From JANRKF01 sp964518725 (lineage in GTDB: Bacteria > Pseudomonadota > Alphaproteobacteria > Rickettsiales > SXRF01): a stretch of DNA of 30,454 bases. The position numbers and the translations under genes are program-made. The DNA lies in the NCBI GenBank assembly GCA_964518725.1, contig CAZFKP010000023.1:1-30454 (forward strand), written 5' to 3'. This document shows, one piece after another, positions 8,316 to 15,837 of this stretch (its first letter is position 1; each line of letters starts with the position of its first letter). Below the pieces are notes generated by a model that saw only the letters and a program-made list of their open reading frames with translations, was not told where the DNA came from and did not search any database.

Positions 8316-9116
8316 ATGGCGACACATGCATTGCTTAAATGGCAGGTGGAAATGGGGGCCGATGAAGCCATCGGGAACGAGCCGCGCAATTATTTTGCCG
8401 CGCCGTCATTGCGAGCCACAGGCGAAGCAATCCAGCCTGTACACGAGAAAGAGCTGGATCGCCACGACTCTTCGAGCCTCGCGATGACGAAGTTGCAAGC
8501 CTCTCCCGCACTCGCTGCCGGAAGCGCCCGCGAGCTGGCCGACAAGGCAACTACACTGGCCGAACTTGAAGCGGCGGTGCGTGCGTTCGATGGCTGCGCG
8601 TTAAAAAAGACCGCTGCAAAAACAGTCTTTGCGGATGGGAATCCGGAAGCAGAGTTAATGATTATCGGGGAAGCGCCGGGCGCCGATGAGGATCGCCAAG
8701 GCATTCCATTTTGTGGCGTGAGTGGAAAACTGCTCGATAAAATGCTTGCCGCCATCGGCTATGACCGCAGCAGCGCCTATATTACCAATACAGTATTCTG
8801 GCGCCCGCCAGGCAATCGACAGCCCAGCACTGAAGAAACTTCCATCTGCCTTCCGTTTGTAGAAAAACATATTGCGCTGGTCGCCCCAAAATTGCTTTTG
8901 CTGGCAGGTGGCACTGCTGCAGGAGCCTTGCTGAGAAGAGAAGAATCGATTGGCAGGTTGCGTGGAAAAACCTACGATTATACCAATCCCTACATGACGC
9001 ACCCTACCCACACCATGGTAACCTACCACCCCTCCTATTTGCTGCGTCAACCAACACAAAAACGACTCGCATGGCAGGATATGCTTGCAATTCAACTGCT
9101 TATGAATAGGGGCTAG
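8316..9116 (+). CDS. Uracil-DNA glycosylase, family 4/5 type, with in-frame palindromic insert
   Basis: The enzyme removes uracil from DNA to start base-excision repair. Motif 1 is GEAPGADEDRQGIPF (residues 118-132), followed by GVSGKLLDKMLAAIGYDR, NTVFWRPPGNRQPS and the second active-site motif HPSYLLR (238-244); these define the family-4-like group. Family 4 enzymes usually carry a [4Fe-4S] cluster held by four cysteines; here only C94, C133 and C178 exist, and the usual cysteine before RPPGN is replaced by tryptophan. Residues 1-29 form the N-terminal helix, residues 30-58 are encoded by an 86-bp palindromic repeat (see separate entry), and the catalytic core begins near residue 75. The insert falls in a linker and does not break the frame. 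ATG 8316 has no clear Shine-Dalgarno and may rely on coupling to the gene 8 bases upstream. Confidence 0.9.
   Translation: MATHALLKWQVEMGADEAIGNEPRNYFAAPSLRATGEAIQPVHEKELDRHDSSSLAMTKLQASPALAAGSARELADKATTLAELEAAVRAFDGCALKKTAAKTVFADGNPEAELMIIGEAPGADEDRQGIPFCGVSGKLLDKMLAAIGYDRSSAYITNTVFWRPPGNRQPSTEETSICLPFVEKHIALVAPKLLLLAGGTAAGALLRREESIGRLRGKTYDYTNPYMTHPTHTMVTYHPSYLLRQPTQKRLAWQDMLAIQLLMNRG
8404..8489. repeat. Palindromic repeat element inside the UDG reading frame
   Basis: The left arm begins CGTCATTGCGAG (8404-8415) and the right arm ends CTCGCGATGACG (8478-8489); these pair over 12 bases with one T/C difference. Inner parts CAATCCAGC and GCTGGATCG also pair almost fully. This is the widespread proteobacterial palindromic repeat with ends CGTCATTGCGAG...CTCGCAATGACG, close in type to Rickettsia palindromic elements. 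It encodes residues 30-58, including SLRATGEAIQ and DRHDSSSLAMT, in the typical way such elements are read. Only one copy is visible in the window. Confidence 0.82.
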
Positions 9117-9119
9117 CGC

Positions 9120-9148
9120 TTGATTGCCACGCACAGATGCATTATAGT
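9120..9148 (+). promoter_or_regulatory. Sigma70-type promoter just ahead of the lytic transglycosylase
   Basis: TTGATT at 9120-9125, a 17-base spacer and TATAGT at 9143-9148 make a near-consensus promoter. The expected start of transcription (about 9155) is only a couple of bases before the ATG at 9157, and no Shine-Dalgarno fits, so the mRNA may be leaderless or the true start codon may lie a little further in. Confidence 0.55.
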
Positions 9149-9156
9149 CCGCGCCT

Positions 9157-10728
9157 ATGAAAATGCCTTGTATTCGTGACCGGGCAGCGCTGTGTTTCAT
9201 TGCATATGTAATGATTATCGGGCTGATGTCGCTTCCCGGCTTCATGGTTTCCAACCTTACCCATAAATTCTCGCTGGGAGACGCATTGCGTTCGACCCTG
9301 CCCTTTGCCATTGCGTTGCCTTCAACCGTGGGCGGCATGCCGGTGGTTCTCAGCAACCACGACCGCGACAGCTATAGCGATGCCTTCAAAGCCCAGCAAG
9401 GCCATGACTGGAAAACCGCCGATACAGCCTTGGCTCAGGCGAGCAACTCGCTGCTTAAAGGCCACGTGCTCGCAGAACGCTACCTAAGCCGCAAATATGA
9501 GCCAACGGTGGAAGAATTTCAAGCGTGGCTGATCGCTTACCGTGACCTTCCGCAAGCTTACGAAATTTCGCAGTTGCAGCAACGGTTGTATAATTTTGCC
9601 GTGCCCTATGTCTCAAAACCTTCCCTCATTAGCATGCGTGGCGACGATAACGGGCTGGCGGCGAATTTTGATGAATCGAAACATTACACCACATGGCGGC
9701 AGGGAATCGCGGCCTATCACGGGCGCGACTACACAAAAGCCGCCGACATGTTTGGCAAAATGATTGCCGACCGCAACCACCTTTCGCCGTGGAAAGTTTC
9801 AGCGGCGGGATTCTGGTCATGGCGCGCCAACATGGAGCTGGGGCAAAAAGAAAAAGCCATGGCATCGTTACTGATCGCAGCCGGTGAGCCACGCAGCTTC
9901 TACGGTATCCTCGCCCGCAAGCAATTGGGCAGGAAGCTTGAGCTTGACCAAACCGAGTTATCGCTTTCCGACGAACAGGCGGAGTCGCTTGCGCGCTACC
10001 CGGCCGTTATCCGGGCGACGGCGCTGGTGCAGGCTAACCGCAGCGACCTCGCCGAACGCGAGTTGCGCCAGCTTTACAGCTCGCTTGGGCATGATGACCG
10101 CTATGCTCTGCTTTGCCTCTCGCATCAATTCTCCTTGCCGGCACTGCAAATCGCCATCGCAAAGCGATTGGAAAGTGGCAGCAACCAGTTTGACCTCGCA
10201 AAATACCCCATCCCTGAGTGGGAGCCAATTGGCGGTTTCAGCGTCGACCCTGCACTCATTTACGCACTGGTGCGCCAGGAATCTGGCTTCAGGAATGGCG
10301 CCATCAGCCCGGCAGGCGCCATGGGGCTGATGCAATTAATGCCAACTACCGCCAGTATGATGGCGGATAAGCTTGGTGCCTACCAAATCAATGGCGCAAG
10401 CGATGCCGAGAAAAATATCACGCTTGGACAAAGTTACGTCCGCCACCTGTTGCAGAACCAATTGGTAGAGAATAATATGATCTTCATGCTGGCCGCGTAC
10501 AACGCCGGTATTGGCCGCCTGCAGGAATGGAAAAACTCGATTGATTACCGCAACGATCCGCTGCTGTTCATCGAACGGATGCCCTACGCCGAAACCCGTC
10601 ATTATGTTATGCAGGTGATGACTAATTACTGGCTGTATAACGAAATACTCGGCATCAGCAGCCCAACACTTGCCGCGCTTGCAGAGCAACGCTGGCCGGT
10701 TTATATTGCTGCGAAGGAACTTTCCTGA
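9157..10728 (+). CDS. Soluble/anchored lytic transglycosylase (Slt-type)
   Basis: Lytic transglycosylases cleave the MurNAc-GlcNAc bond of peptidoglycan in the periplasm, producing 1,6-anhydromuropeptides. A hydrophobic N-terminal segment (about residues 10-30) serves as signal peptide or anchor. Residues 70-350 form a helical, TPR-like superhelix as in Slt70. The C-terminal SLT domain starts near 362 with VDPALIYALVRQESGF, where E375 is the catalytic acid, followed by SPAGAMGLMQLMPTTA and the AAYNAGIGRL motif (446-455), then YAETRHYV near the end. Length (523 aa) is somewhat below that of E. coli Slt70. The gene sits under its own promoter, with the transcription start almost at the ATG, and is followed 17 bases later by rnhB. 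Confidence 0.93.
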   Translation: MKMPCIRDRAALCFIAYVMIIGLMSLPGFMVSNLTHKFSLGDALRSTLPFAIALPSTVGGMPVVLSNHDRDSYSDAFKAQQGHDWKTADTALAQASNSLLKGHVLAERYLSRKYEPTVEEFQAWLIAYRDLPQAYEISQLQQRLYNFAVPYVSKPSLISMRGDDNGLAANFDESKHYTTWRQGIAAYHGRDYTKAADMFGKMIADRNHLSPWKVSAAGFWSWRANMELGQKEKAMASLLIAAGEPRSFYGILARKQLGRKLELDQTELSLSDEQAESLARYPAVIRATALVQANRSDLAERELRQLYSSLGHDDRYALLCLSHQFSLPALQIAIAKRLESGSNQFDLAKYPIPEWEPIGGFSVDPALIYALVRQESGFRNGAISPAGAMGLMQLMPTTASMMADKLGAYQINGASDAEKNITLGQSYVRHLLQNQLVENNMIFMLAAYNAGIGRLQEWKNSIDYRNDPLLFIERMPYAETRHYVMQVMTNYWLYNEILGISSPTLAALAEQRWPVYIAAKELS

Positions 10729-10745
10729 CCACAGAAAGGTTACGC

Positions 10746-11348
10746 ATGCCCCCTACCCTTGATCATGAGGCGCAATATCGTGGCATCATCGCAGGGGTGG
10801 ACGAAGCTGGGCGCGGCTCCTGGGCAGGGCCAGTTGTCGCCGCCGCGGTTATCCTTGACACCACTGTCGTTCCAAGTGGCCTGGACGATTCAAAAAAACT
10901 AACCGCTGCCAAGCGGGAGGCGCTGTTTGAGCATATTCTGCAAGCCTCCCATACAGGTGTTGGTGTTTCCAGTGTCGAGGAAATCGACCGCCTGAACATC
11001 TGGGGCGCCACAAAACTCGCCATGCGCCGCGCCGTCGAAGCATTGCCTCACCGCCCGGATTTAGCACTGGTTGACGGAAAACTCGCGCCCGAACTGCCGT
11101 GTAAAGCAGTGCCCCTGATAGGCGGCGATAGTAAAAGCCTTTCCATTGCGGCAGCCAGTATCCTTGCCAAGGTAACACGCGACCGAATCATGTGTCAGCT
11201 GGCGACAGAATATCCCGGTTATGGCTGGGAAAAGAATGCGGGCTACGGCACCGCACTCCATCAGGACGCACTTGCAAAATTAGGGGTTACCCCACATCAT
11301 CGATTGACGTTTAAACCCATTCGCGCATTGCTTGCCCATGCCGCCTGA
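10746..11348 (+). CDS. rnhB: Ribonuclease HII
   Basis: RNase HII cuts RNA in RNA-DNA hybrids and begins removal of single ribonucleotides misincorporated in DNA. The catalytic acids are present: D19 and E20 in AGVDEAGRG, D110 in LALVDGK and D146 in VTRDR. The family's usual GRGPLAGPV reads GRGSWAGPV here, a mild variation just after the DE pair. SIAAASILAKVTRD and the C-terminal H-P-HR-TF block (PHHRLTFKP) are typical. The length of 200 aa is normal. Its stop overlaps the start of the DUF721 gene, so the two are translationally coupled. Confidence 0.95.
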   Translation: MPPTLDHEAQYRGIIAGVDEAGRGSWAGPVVAAAVILDTTVVPSGLDDSKKLTAAKREALFEHILQASHTGVGVSSVEEIDRLNIWGATKLAMRRAVEALPHRPDLALVDGKLAPELPCKAVPLIGGDSKSLSIAAASILAKVTRDRIMCQLATEYPGYGWEKNAGYGTALHQDALAKLGVTPHHRLTFKPIRALLAHAA

Positions 11349-11829
11349 AACAGAAAACAAACGGCGTTATTCGCTCTTTTCCAAGCCCCTGAAATCGTGC
11401 GTGGAACCGCTTTTACGGCCTGTATTGAAATCACAGGGTATCGCAGCGAGCAAGCTCATTACCGAGTGGGAGCAACTCATCGGCAAAGAAATGGCAGCCC
11501 GCACCTTGCCGCTGAAACTGACCTTTCCAAAAGATAAGAATGCCGACGGCACGCTCACTATTGCCTGCGAAGGCGCCCACGCCCTTACTCTGCAACATAT
11601 GCAGCCAATGCTGATCGAGCGTATCGCCAGTTACTTCGGCTACCGGGCAGTTGCACGCATTCAGATCGAACAGCGACCAGTAAAAACGGCAGCAGCCTCC
11701 CCAGTTGCGGCAAGGAAAACCGTGAAATCGCTCAATACATCAAGCGTTGCAGATGTTGAGGACGCTGAGCTGAAAACCGCACTTTCTGACCTTGCAAAAA
11801 CATTTGCAGGTTCTACTATGGATTCCTGA
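11338..11829 (+). CDS. DUF721/DciA-like protein
   Basis: This 163-aa protein has the DUF721 pattern: an N-terminal helix region (SLFSKPLKSCVEPLLRPVL), a helix with WEQLIGKEMA, then strands ending in LTIACEGAHALTLQHMQPML and a final RIQIEQRP strand. DUF721 includes DciA, the replicative helicase loader found in bacteria lacking DnaC/DnaI; whether this one loads DnaB is inference. The C-terminal 45 residues are low-complexity and charged. I start at ATG 11338, which overlaps the rnhB stop by 11 bases, rather than at the TTG two codons earlier. The order DUF721 then DsbA-like protein is common in Alphaproteobacteria. Confidence 0.82.
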   Translation: MPPETENKRRYSLFSKPLKSCVEPLLRPVLKSQGIAASKLITEWEQLIGKEMAARTLPLKLTFPKDKNADGTLTIACEGAHALTLQHMQPMLIERIASYFGYRAVARIQIEQRPVKTAAASPVAARKTVKSLNTSSVADVEDAELKTALSDLAKTFAGSTMDS

Positions 11830-11856
11830 TAAATTTCACTCACCAAGGAGCTTCTT

Positions 11857-12591
11857 ATGCGTTCGTTTGTTACAGTCATGCTGACCATCGCCTTTTTTTC
11901 AACTATTGGCAGCGCCGTAGCCCAGGAAGCCGATAAATCGGCTCTGATCCCCGCACAAAATGCTCCGGCGGGAGTAGTTCAGCCACCGTCCAATATCAAG
12001 ACCACGGGCGGGCCGGCGATCATGTCAAATTCCTATCTCATTAAAGACGCGCCGCTTAAAAGCGATTTTGTGATGGGCAACCGTAAAGCCCCGGTGGTCA
12101 TGGTCGAATATGCATCGCTCTCCTGCCCGCATTGCGCCCATTTCTCAAATGTGGTGCTGCCGGAACTTGAAAAGAAATACATCGAAACCGGCAAAATGGC
12201 CTACGTGTTGCGCCAATTTCCGCTGAATGAGCCAGCCCTGCGCGGTGCCATGCTGCTGGAGTGCGTCGGCGCATCGTCGGAAGAGAAATATTTTACCTTC
12301 GCCAAAGTGCTGTTCGATGCACAACAGCGATGGGCGTTCGATAACAACTTCATGCAGGGCTTGGAAACCATTGCGACCGTTGGTGGCGTCAGCCGTGAAC
12401 AATTCAAGAATTGCGTGAACGACAAGGACCGCGAGATGAAAGTACTACAAGACAAGAAAACTGCCAACGATGAGCTAAAACTGCCGCATACACCGCTTAT
12501 TTATATCAATGGCGAGATGTATGAAGGTGATAAAAAGATCGAGGAAATCTCAAAAACCATCGATGCCAAGTTGGCGGCGGCAAAGAAATAA
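11857..12591 (+). CDS. Periplasmic DsbA-family thiol:disulfide oxidoreductase
   Basis: The protein has a Sec signal peptide (residues 1-22, cleavage probably after AVA) and a proline-rich spacer, then a thioredoxin fold with the active-site CPHC at 90-93 (YASLSCPHCAHF). The helical insertion of the DsbA/DsbG type follows, and the cis-proline loop is T212-P213 (LPHTPLIYING). It belongs to the DsbA/BdbD-like thioredoxin_4 group that introduces or shuffles disulfides in exported proteins. Two further cysteines (C136, C186) lie outside the active site. A Shine-Dalgarno AAGGAG stands eight or so bases before the ATG. No DsbB partner is in the window. Confidence 0.9.
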   Translation: MRSFVTVMLTIAFFSTIGSAVAQEADKSALIPAQNAPAGVVQPPSNIKTTGGPAIMSNSYLIKDAPLKSDFVMGNRKAPVVMVEYASLSCPHCAHFSNVVLPELEKKYIETGKMAYVLRQFPLNEPALRGAMLLECVGASSEEKYFTFAKVLFDAQQRWAFDNNFMQGLETIATVGGVSREQFKNCVNDKDREMKVLQDKKTANDELKLPHTPLIYINGEMYEGDKKIEEISKTIDAKLAAAKK

Positions 12592-12610
12592 AATTCCCGC
12601 TTTAATGTCC

Positions 12611-12639
12611 TTGACACAAGGGCTTGGGGTTTTTAGATT
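12611..12639 (+). promoter_or_regulatory. Promoter of the F0 ATP synthase operon
   Basis: A perfect TTGACA at 12611-12616, 17 bases of spacer and TAGATT at 12634-12639 sit between the DsbA-like gene and atpI. Transcription would start near 12646, just ahead of the AAGGGG ribosome binding site and ATG 12661. Confidence 0.65.
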
Positions 12640-12660
12640 GCACGCCGCGTAAGGGGTTCT

Positions 12661-12963
12661 ATGCCGGTTGATAATGAGGATATGCCTTCACTTGAGGCAC
12701 TTCAACGCAAGATCGACCAGGCGAAACCAGCCACGCCGGATGATGACGCCCGCCCGCGGGACTCCGACTATGCCCAGGCTTTCCGCTTTACCGTGGAATT
12801 GTCGGCGGGGGTATTGGTTGGAGCGCTGATCGGGTATGGTACAGACATCTGGCTTGGAACACTCCCTTGGGCGATGATTGGATGTTTATTTTTAGGCATG
12901 GCCGCCGGTATCCGTAACATGATGCGTAGCGCCAGAGAGATTGAGAGTACAAAAAGTGAGTGA
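12661..12963 (+). CDS. atpI: AtpI-type F0F1 ATP synthase assembly protein
   Basis: A small membrane protein of 100 aa with a charged N-terminal part (residues 1-37) and two membrane helices: about 41-61 (FTVELSAGVLVGALIGYGTD) and 67-84. The GALIGYGTDIWLGT hairpin and the closing IRNMM match the AtpI/AtpZ family that opens alphaproteobacterial F0 operons and helps c-ring assembly or magnesium supply. It begins the operon directly behind a promoter, and its stop overlaps the start of atpB by eight bases. Confidence 0.85.
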   Translation: MPVDNEDMPSLEALQRKIDQAKPATPDDDARPRDSDYAQAFRFTVELSAGVLVGALIGYGTDIWLGTLPWAMIGCLFLGMAAGIRNMMRSAREIESTKSE

Positions 12964-13702
12964 AGACCATAGCCACAGCCCGCTAGCACAGTTCGAGATC
13001 AAATCGCTGATTCCGATTGATGTGGGGGGCTATAACCTGAGTTTTACCAACTCCTCGCTGTGGATGATCATCGCTATCGCAAGCATCACACTCCTCCTTT
13101 TACCCGCCGCCCGCAAACAAGCGCTGGTTCCGGGACGCTTGCAGGGAACGGCTGAGCTGTTACATGAATTTGTCAGCAACATGATCCGCGAAGTCACGGG
13201 TAAAGAGGGGCTAAAATATTTCCCCTTTATTTTCACCCTGTTTATGTTTGTGCTGCTTTCTAACCTGCTGGGCATGATCCCTGCGGTTTCCTTCACCACC
13301 ACCAGCCATATCGCCGTCACGGCGGCAATGGCCGTGTTTATCTTCCTCGCAGTAACGCTGATTGCCATTACTAAGCATGGGATCAGAAAATTCCTGCATT
13401 TCTTCGTGCCGGAGGGAACTCCCTTCGTCATGATCCCGCTGCTGTTCTTCATCGAGCTTTTTTCCTACCTTGCGCGCCCGGTTAGCCTTTCCATTCGTCT
13501 TGCCGCCAACATGATGGCGGGTCACGTGACCATGAAAGTGATTGCCGGCCTGATCATTACCTTCGGTGCGATCGGCGTTGGCACGATGTTTCCTCTGCTC
13601 ATTTTCCTCACCGGATTTGAAATTGCTATTGCTGTCATTCAGGCCTATATCTTCACAATTCTTACGTGTGTATATCTGAATGATGCCTTGCATCTCCACT
13701 AA
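12956..13702 (+). CDS. atpB: ATP synthase F0 subunit a
   Basis: Subunit a forms the two proton half-channels against the c-ring. The 248-aa protein has five to six membrane helices. The essential arginine is R181 in PVSLSIRLAANMMAGH (counterpart of E. coli aR210), and the last helices carry GFEIAIAVIQAYIFTIL. I choose the GTG at 12956, which overlaps the atpI stop, as the start because it gives the expected alphaproteobacterial N-terminus (SEDHSHSPLAQFEI); the TTG five codons upstream has no support. Confidence 0.95.
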   Translation: MSEDHSHSPLAQFEIKSLIPIDVGGYNLSFTNSSLWMIIAIASITLLLLPAARKQALVPGRLQGTAELLHEFVSNMIREVTGKEGLKYFPFIFTLFMFVLLSNLLGMIPAVSFTTTSHIAVTAAMAVFIFLAVTLIAITKHGIRKFLHFFVPEGTPFVMIPLLFFIELFSYLARPVSLSIRLAANMMAGHVTMKVIAGLIITFGAIGVGTMFPLLIFLTGFEIAIAVIQAYIFTILTCVYLNDALHLH

Positions 13703-13728
13703 ACTCTAACCAACAAAGGACTATTAAA

Positions 13729-13980
13729 ATGGACGCTGAATCTTACAACGCACTCGCTGAAGGCCTCAAATTCGTAGGCGTGGGCTTAACCGCACTGGGT
13801 TTCCTCGGTGCCGCACTCGGTGTGGGCAACATTTTTGCCGCCCTGCTTGCCGGTATTGCCCGCAACCCATCTGCAAAATCCCAGCTGATGACTCCTGCCT
13901 TCATCGGCGCGGCGTTTGCGGAGTTCATGGGTCTGCTTGCCCTCGTGGTCGCCATGGTGCTTATTTTCGTTGTGAAATAA
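13729..13980 (+). CDS. atpE: ATP synthase F0 subunit c
   Basis: The 83-aa hairpin protein forms the rotor ring. Helix 1 carries the glycine pattern GFLGAALGVGNIFAALL, the polar loop is ARNPSA (44-49) and the proton-carrying carboxylate is E65 in GAAFAEFMGLLAL. I see no sodium-binding residue set, so proton coupling is expected. A Shine-Dalgarno AAAGGAC precedes the ATG. It stands alone between atpB and the b' gene with short gaps. Confidence 0.96.
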   Translation: MDAESYNALAEGLKFVGVGLTALGFLGAALGVGNIFAALLAGIARNPSAKSQLMTPAFIGAAFAEFMGLLALVVAMVLIFVVK

Positions 13981-14000
13981 TCGCATAAATATAGGTTCCC

Positions 14001-14498
14001 ATGCCACAACTTGATCCAACCTGGTTCGCATCCCAGATTTTCTGGCTGGCCGTGTGTTTCACACTGCTCTATCTATTGCTCGCGCGCGTAATTCTGCCGC
14101 CGCTTGGCAAAACCATGGAGCGGCGTGCCAATACCCTGTCTGGCGATCTTGAAGCCGCTGAGACCGCAAAGAATCTGGCGGAGCGAGCCAGGCAGGATTA
14201 CGACCATACGCTGGCGCAATCCCGCGAAATGGCACAGGCGTTGATGAACGAAGTACTCGAAGAAAACAAGGTACACGCCGAGGCTACCCTCAAGGCGCTG
14301 GACGTTGAGGTTGGTAAGAAACTGGCCGAAGCAGCACAAAGGATCGGTAATAAGAAACTTGAATTACTGAATGCCCTGACCCCTGCGGCAGCTGAGTTTG
14401 CAGCGATGATTGCAGAGAAAATCACGCTGAAACCGGTCAGTCAGGAACAGGCAAGCCGCGAAGTCATCGAACGTCTAAAAAACAAGGAGGCGCTATGA
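14001..14498 (+). CDS. atpG: ATP synthase F0 subunit b'
   Basis: One of two b-type stator subunits. The N-terminus PQLDPTWFASQIFW and a single membrane helix (about 8-32) followed by a long, charged, heptad-like helix are typical of b' in Alphaproteobacteria and photosynthetic bacteria, where b and b' form a heterodimer. The length is 165 aa. Its stop overlaps the atpF start by four bases (ATGA), indicating coupled synthesis of the two stalk partners. Confidence 0.92.
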   Translation: MPQLDPTWFASQIFWLAVCFTLLYLLLARVILPPLGKTMERRANTLSGDLEAAETAKNLAERARQDYDHTLAQSREMAQALMNEVLEENKVHAEATLKALDVEVGKKLAEAAQRIGNKKLELLNALTPAAAEFAAMIAEKITLKPVSQEQASREVIERLKNKEAL

Positions 14499-14989
14499 GC
14501 GAAGGCCTGTTTGCAAATCCAGTCACATGGATAGCACTTGCGTTTATAATTCTGGTAGGAGCGCTTTACAAGAAAGTTGCCCGCGCACTGGCAAAGCTGC
14601 TGGATGAGCGCTCTGCAAAAATTGCTGAAGAGCTTGAAACAGCACGCAAGCTTCGTAAAGAAGCCGAGGATATCCTCACGCTTTATAAAAAAAAGCAGGC
14701 TGAGTACACCAAAGAGGCTGAAGCGATCTTACGTAAAGCCCGTGAAGATGCCGATGTAATGGCAGCACATGCCGACAAAGAGCTGAAAGCCGCCCTTGAT
14801 ACGCGCATGGAAAATGCACTCGAAAAAATTGCACAGGAAGAATCGCGCGCCATCTCCGAAGTGCGCTCGCACATCGTGGATATTTCGCTGGCCGCTGCTC
14901 GTGCCGTAGTGATTCAACACATTGAATCGACCCCGCAGCAGGAACTGTTGACGCTGGCTCTGAACGATATCGACCGCAAGATACACTGA
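14495..14989 (+). CDS. atpF: ATP synthase F0 subunit b
   Basis: The second stator subunit: a short N-terminus (MSEGLFANPVTWIALAF), one membrane helix (about 10-25) and a long coiled-coil rich in Ala, Glu and Lys through residue 140, ending in the dimerisation/F1-contact region. A GGAGG ribosome binding site lies in the end of the b' gene. This is the last F0 gene; the F1 operon (atpH-A-G-D-C) is absent from the window, as usual in this class. Confidence 0.92.
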   Translation: MSEGLFANPVTWIALAFIILVGALYKKVARALAKLLDERSAKIAEELETARKLRKEAEDILTLYKKKQAEYTKEAEAILRKAREDADVMAAHADKELKAALDTRMENALEKIAQEESRAISEVRSHIVDISLAAARAVVIQHIESTPQQELLTLALNDIDRKIH

Positions 14990-15009
14990 TCACGACATCT
15001 TTATATAAA

Positions 15010-15831
15010 ATGATACGCCCCTCACATACTTTATGCGCGTGTGTGTTGGTGGTTGCATACAGTGGAAATGTGCTGGCCGGGGCGTGGACGATGCCCAAGG
15101 ATCAGCTACACGTCATCTCATCGGTAAGTGCGACGACCGCATCGCACTATTTCGACACTTCAGGAAAACGGCAGCGGCAAACGAATTACTATAAATCCGA
15201 CGCATCTACCTATCTTGAATATGGCGTGTACGACAATCTTACCCTTGGTGGGCAGCTTACTTACGCCTATGCCTATCAGGAGAATGTCGGCGACACCAGC
15301 CAGTCAAACCTTGGCGACACCGAGATATTTGGCCGCACCCGCCTATGGAGCGACGATCTATCGGTTGTTTCCACACAAGCATCACTGATGATCCCCAGCC
15401 CGGACGCCCACACCACAATGCCCAAAATTGGCAGTGACTATGTAGGCACAACGCTCAAAGCCTCCTATGGGCGCAACCTGAGCATCTTCCAACGCTGGCA
15501 TTATGCCGATCTTGCTGGTGCCTATGTATTGCGTGGCGGCCACGCCAGCGACCAACTAAAGCTAGAGGCAGCTTTCGGTTTTAATGTTGATGAGCACTGG
15601 CAATTACTCCCCCAGATTTTTGTGACCAAAAACAGAAAAAAAATACGAGCACCCAACTTTACACAGTCGTCGGCAGATGATTACGATGCCACAAAACTTC
15701 AGTTCTCAATACAATACAAATTTGATAATAAAACCGCAGTGCAATTGGGTGCATTCGGACATGTTGACGGCAAGAACACAGGCGTAGGGCACGGCATCAT
15801 GTTCAGTTACATACGAAACATTGATTGGTAA
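15010..15831 (+). CDS. Predicted outer-membrane beta-barrel protein (partner of the GT2 synthase)
   Basis: A Sec signal peptide (residues 1-23, cleavage near VLAG/AW) is followed by about 250 residues of alternating, aromatic-rich strands (for example YLEYGVYDNLTLGGQLTYAY and KLQFSIQYKFDNKTAVQLGAF) and an aromatic last residue (NIDW), all typical of outer-membrane barrels. I cannot assign a named family. The gene starts 20 bases after atpF with no clear ribosome binding site and ends 6 bases before the MshEN-GT2 gene, so these two form a unit. By analogy with synthase/outer-membrane pairs in exopolysaccharide systems (NfrA/NfrB, Xag-type), a role in export of the polymer is a fair inference. 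Confidence 0.72.
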   Translation: MIRPSHTLCACVLVVAYSGNVLAGAWTMPKDQLHVISSVSATTASHYFDTSGKRQRQTNYYKSDASTYLEYGVYDNLTLGGQLTYAYAYQENVGDTSQSNLGDTEIFGRTRLWSDDLSVVSTQASLMIPSPDAHTTMPKIGSDYVGTTLKASYGRNLSIFQRWHYADLAGAYVLRGGHASDQLKLEAAFGFNVDEHWQLLPQIFVTKNRKKIRAPNFTQSSADDYDATKLQFSIQYKFDNKTAVQLGAFGHVDGKNTGVGHGIMFSYIRNIDW

Positions 15832-15837
15832 TAGGCA

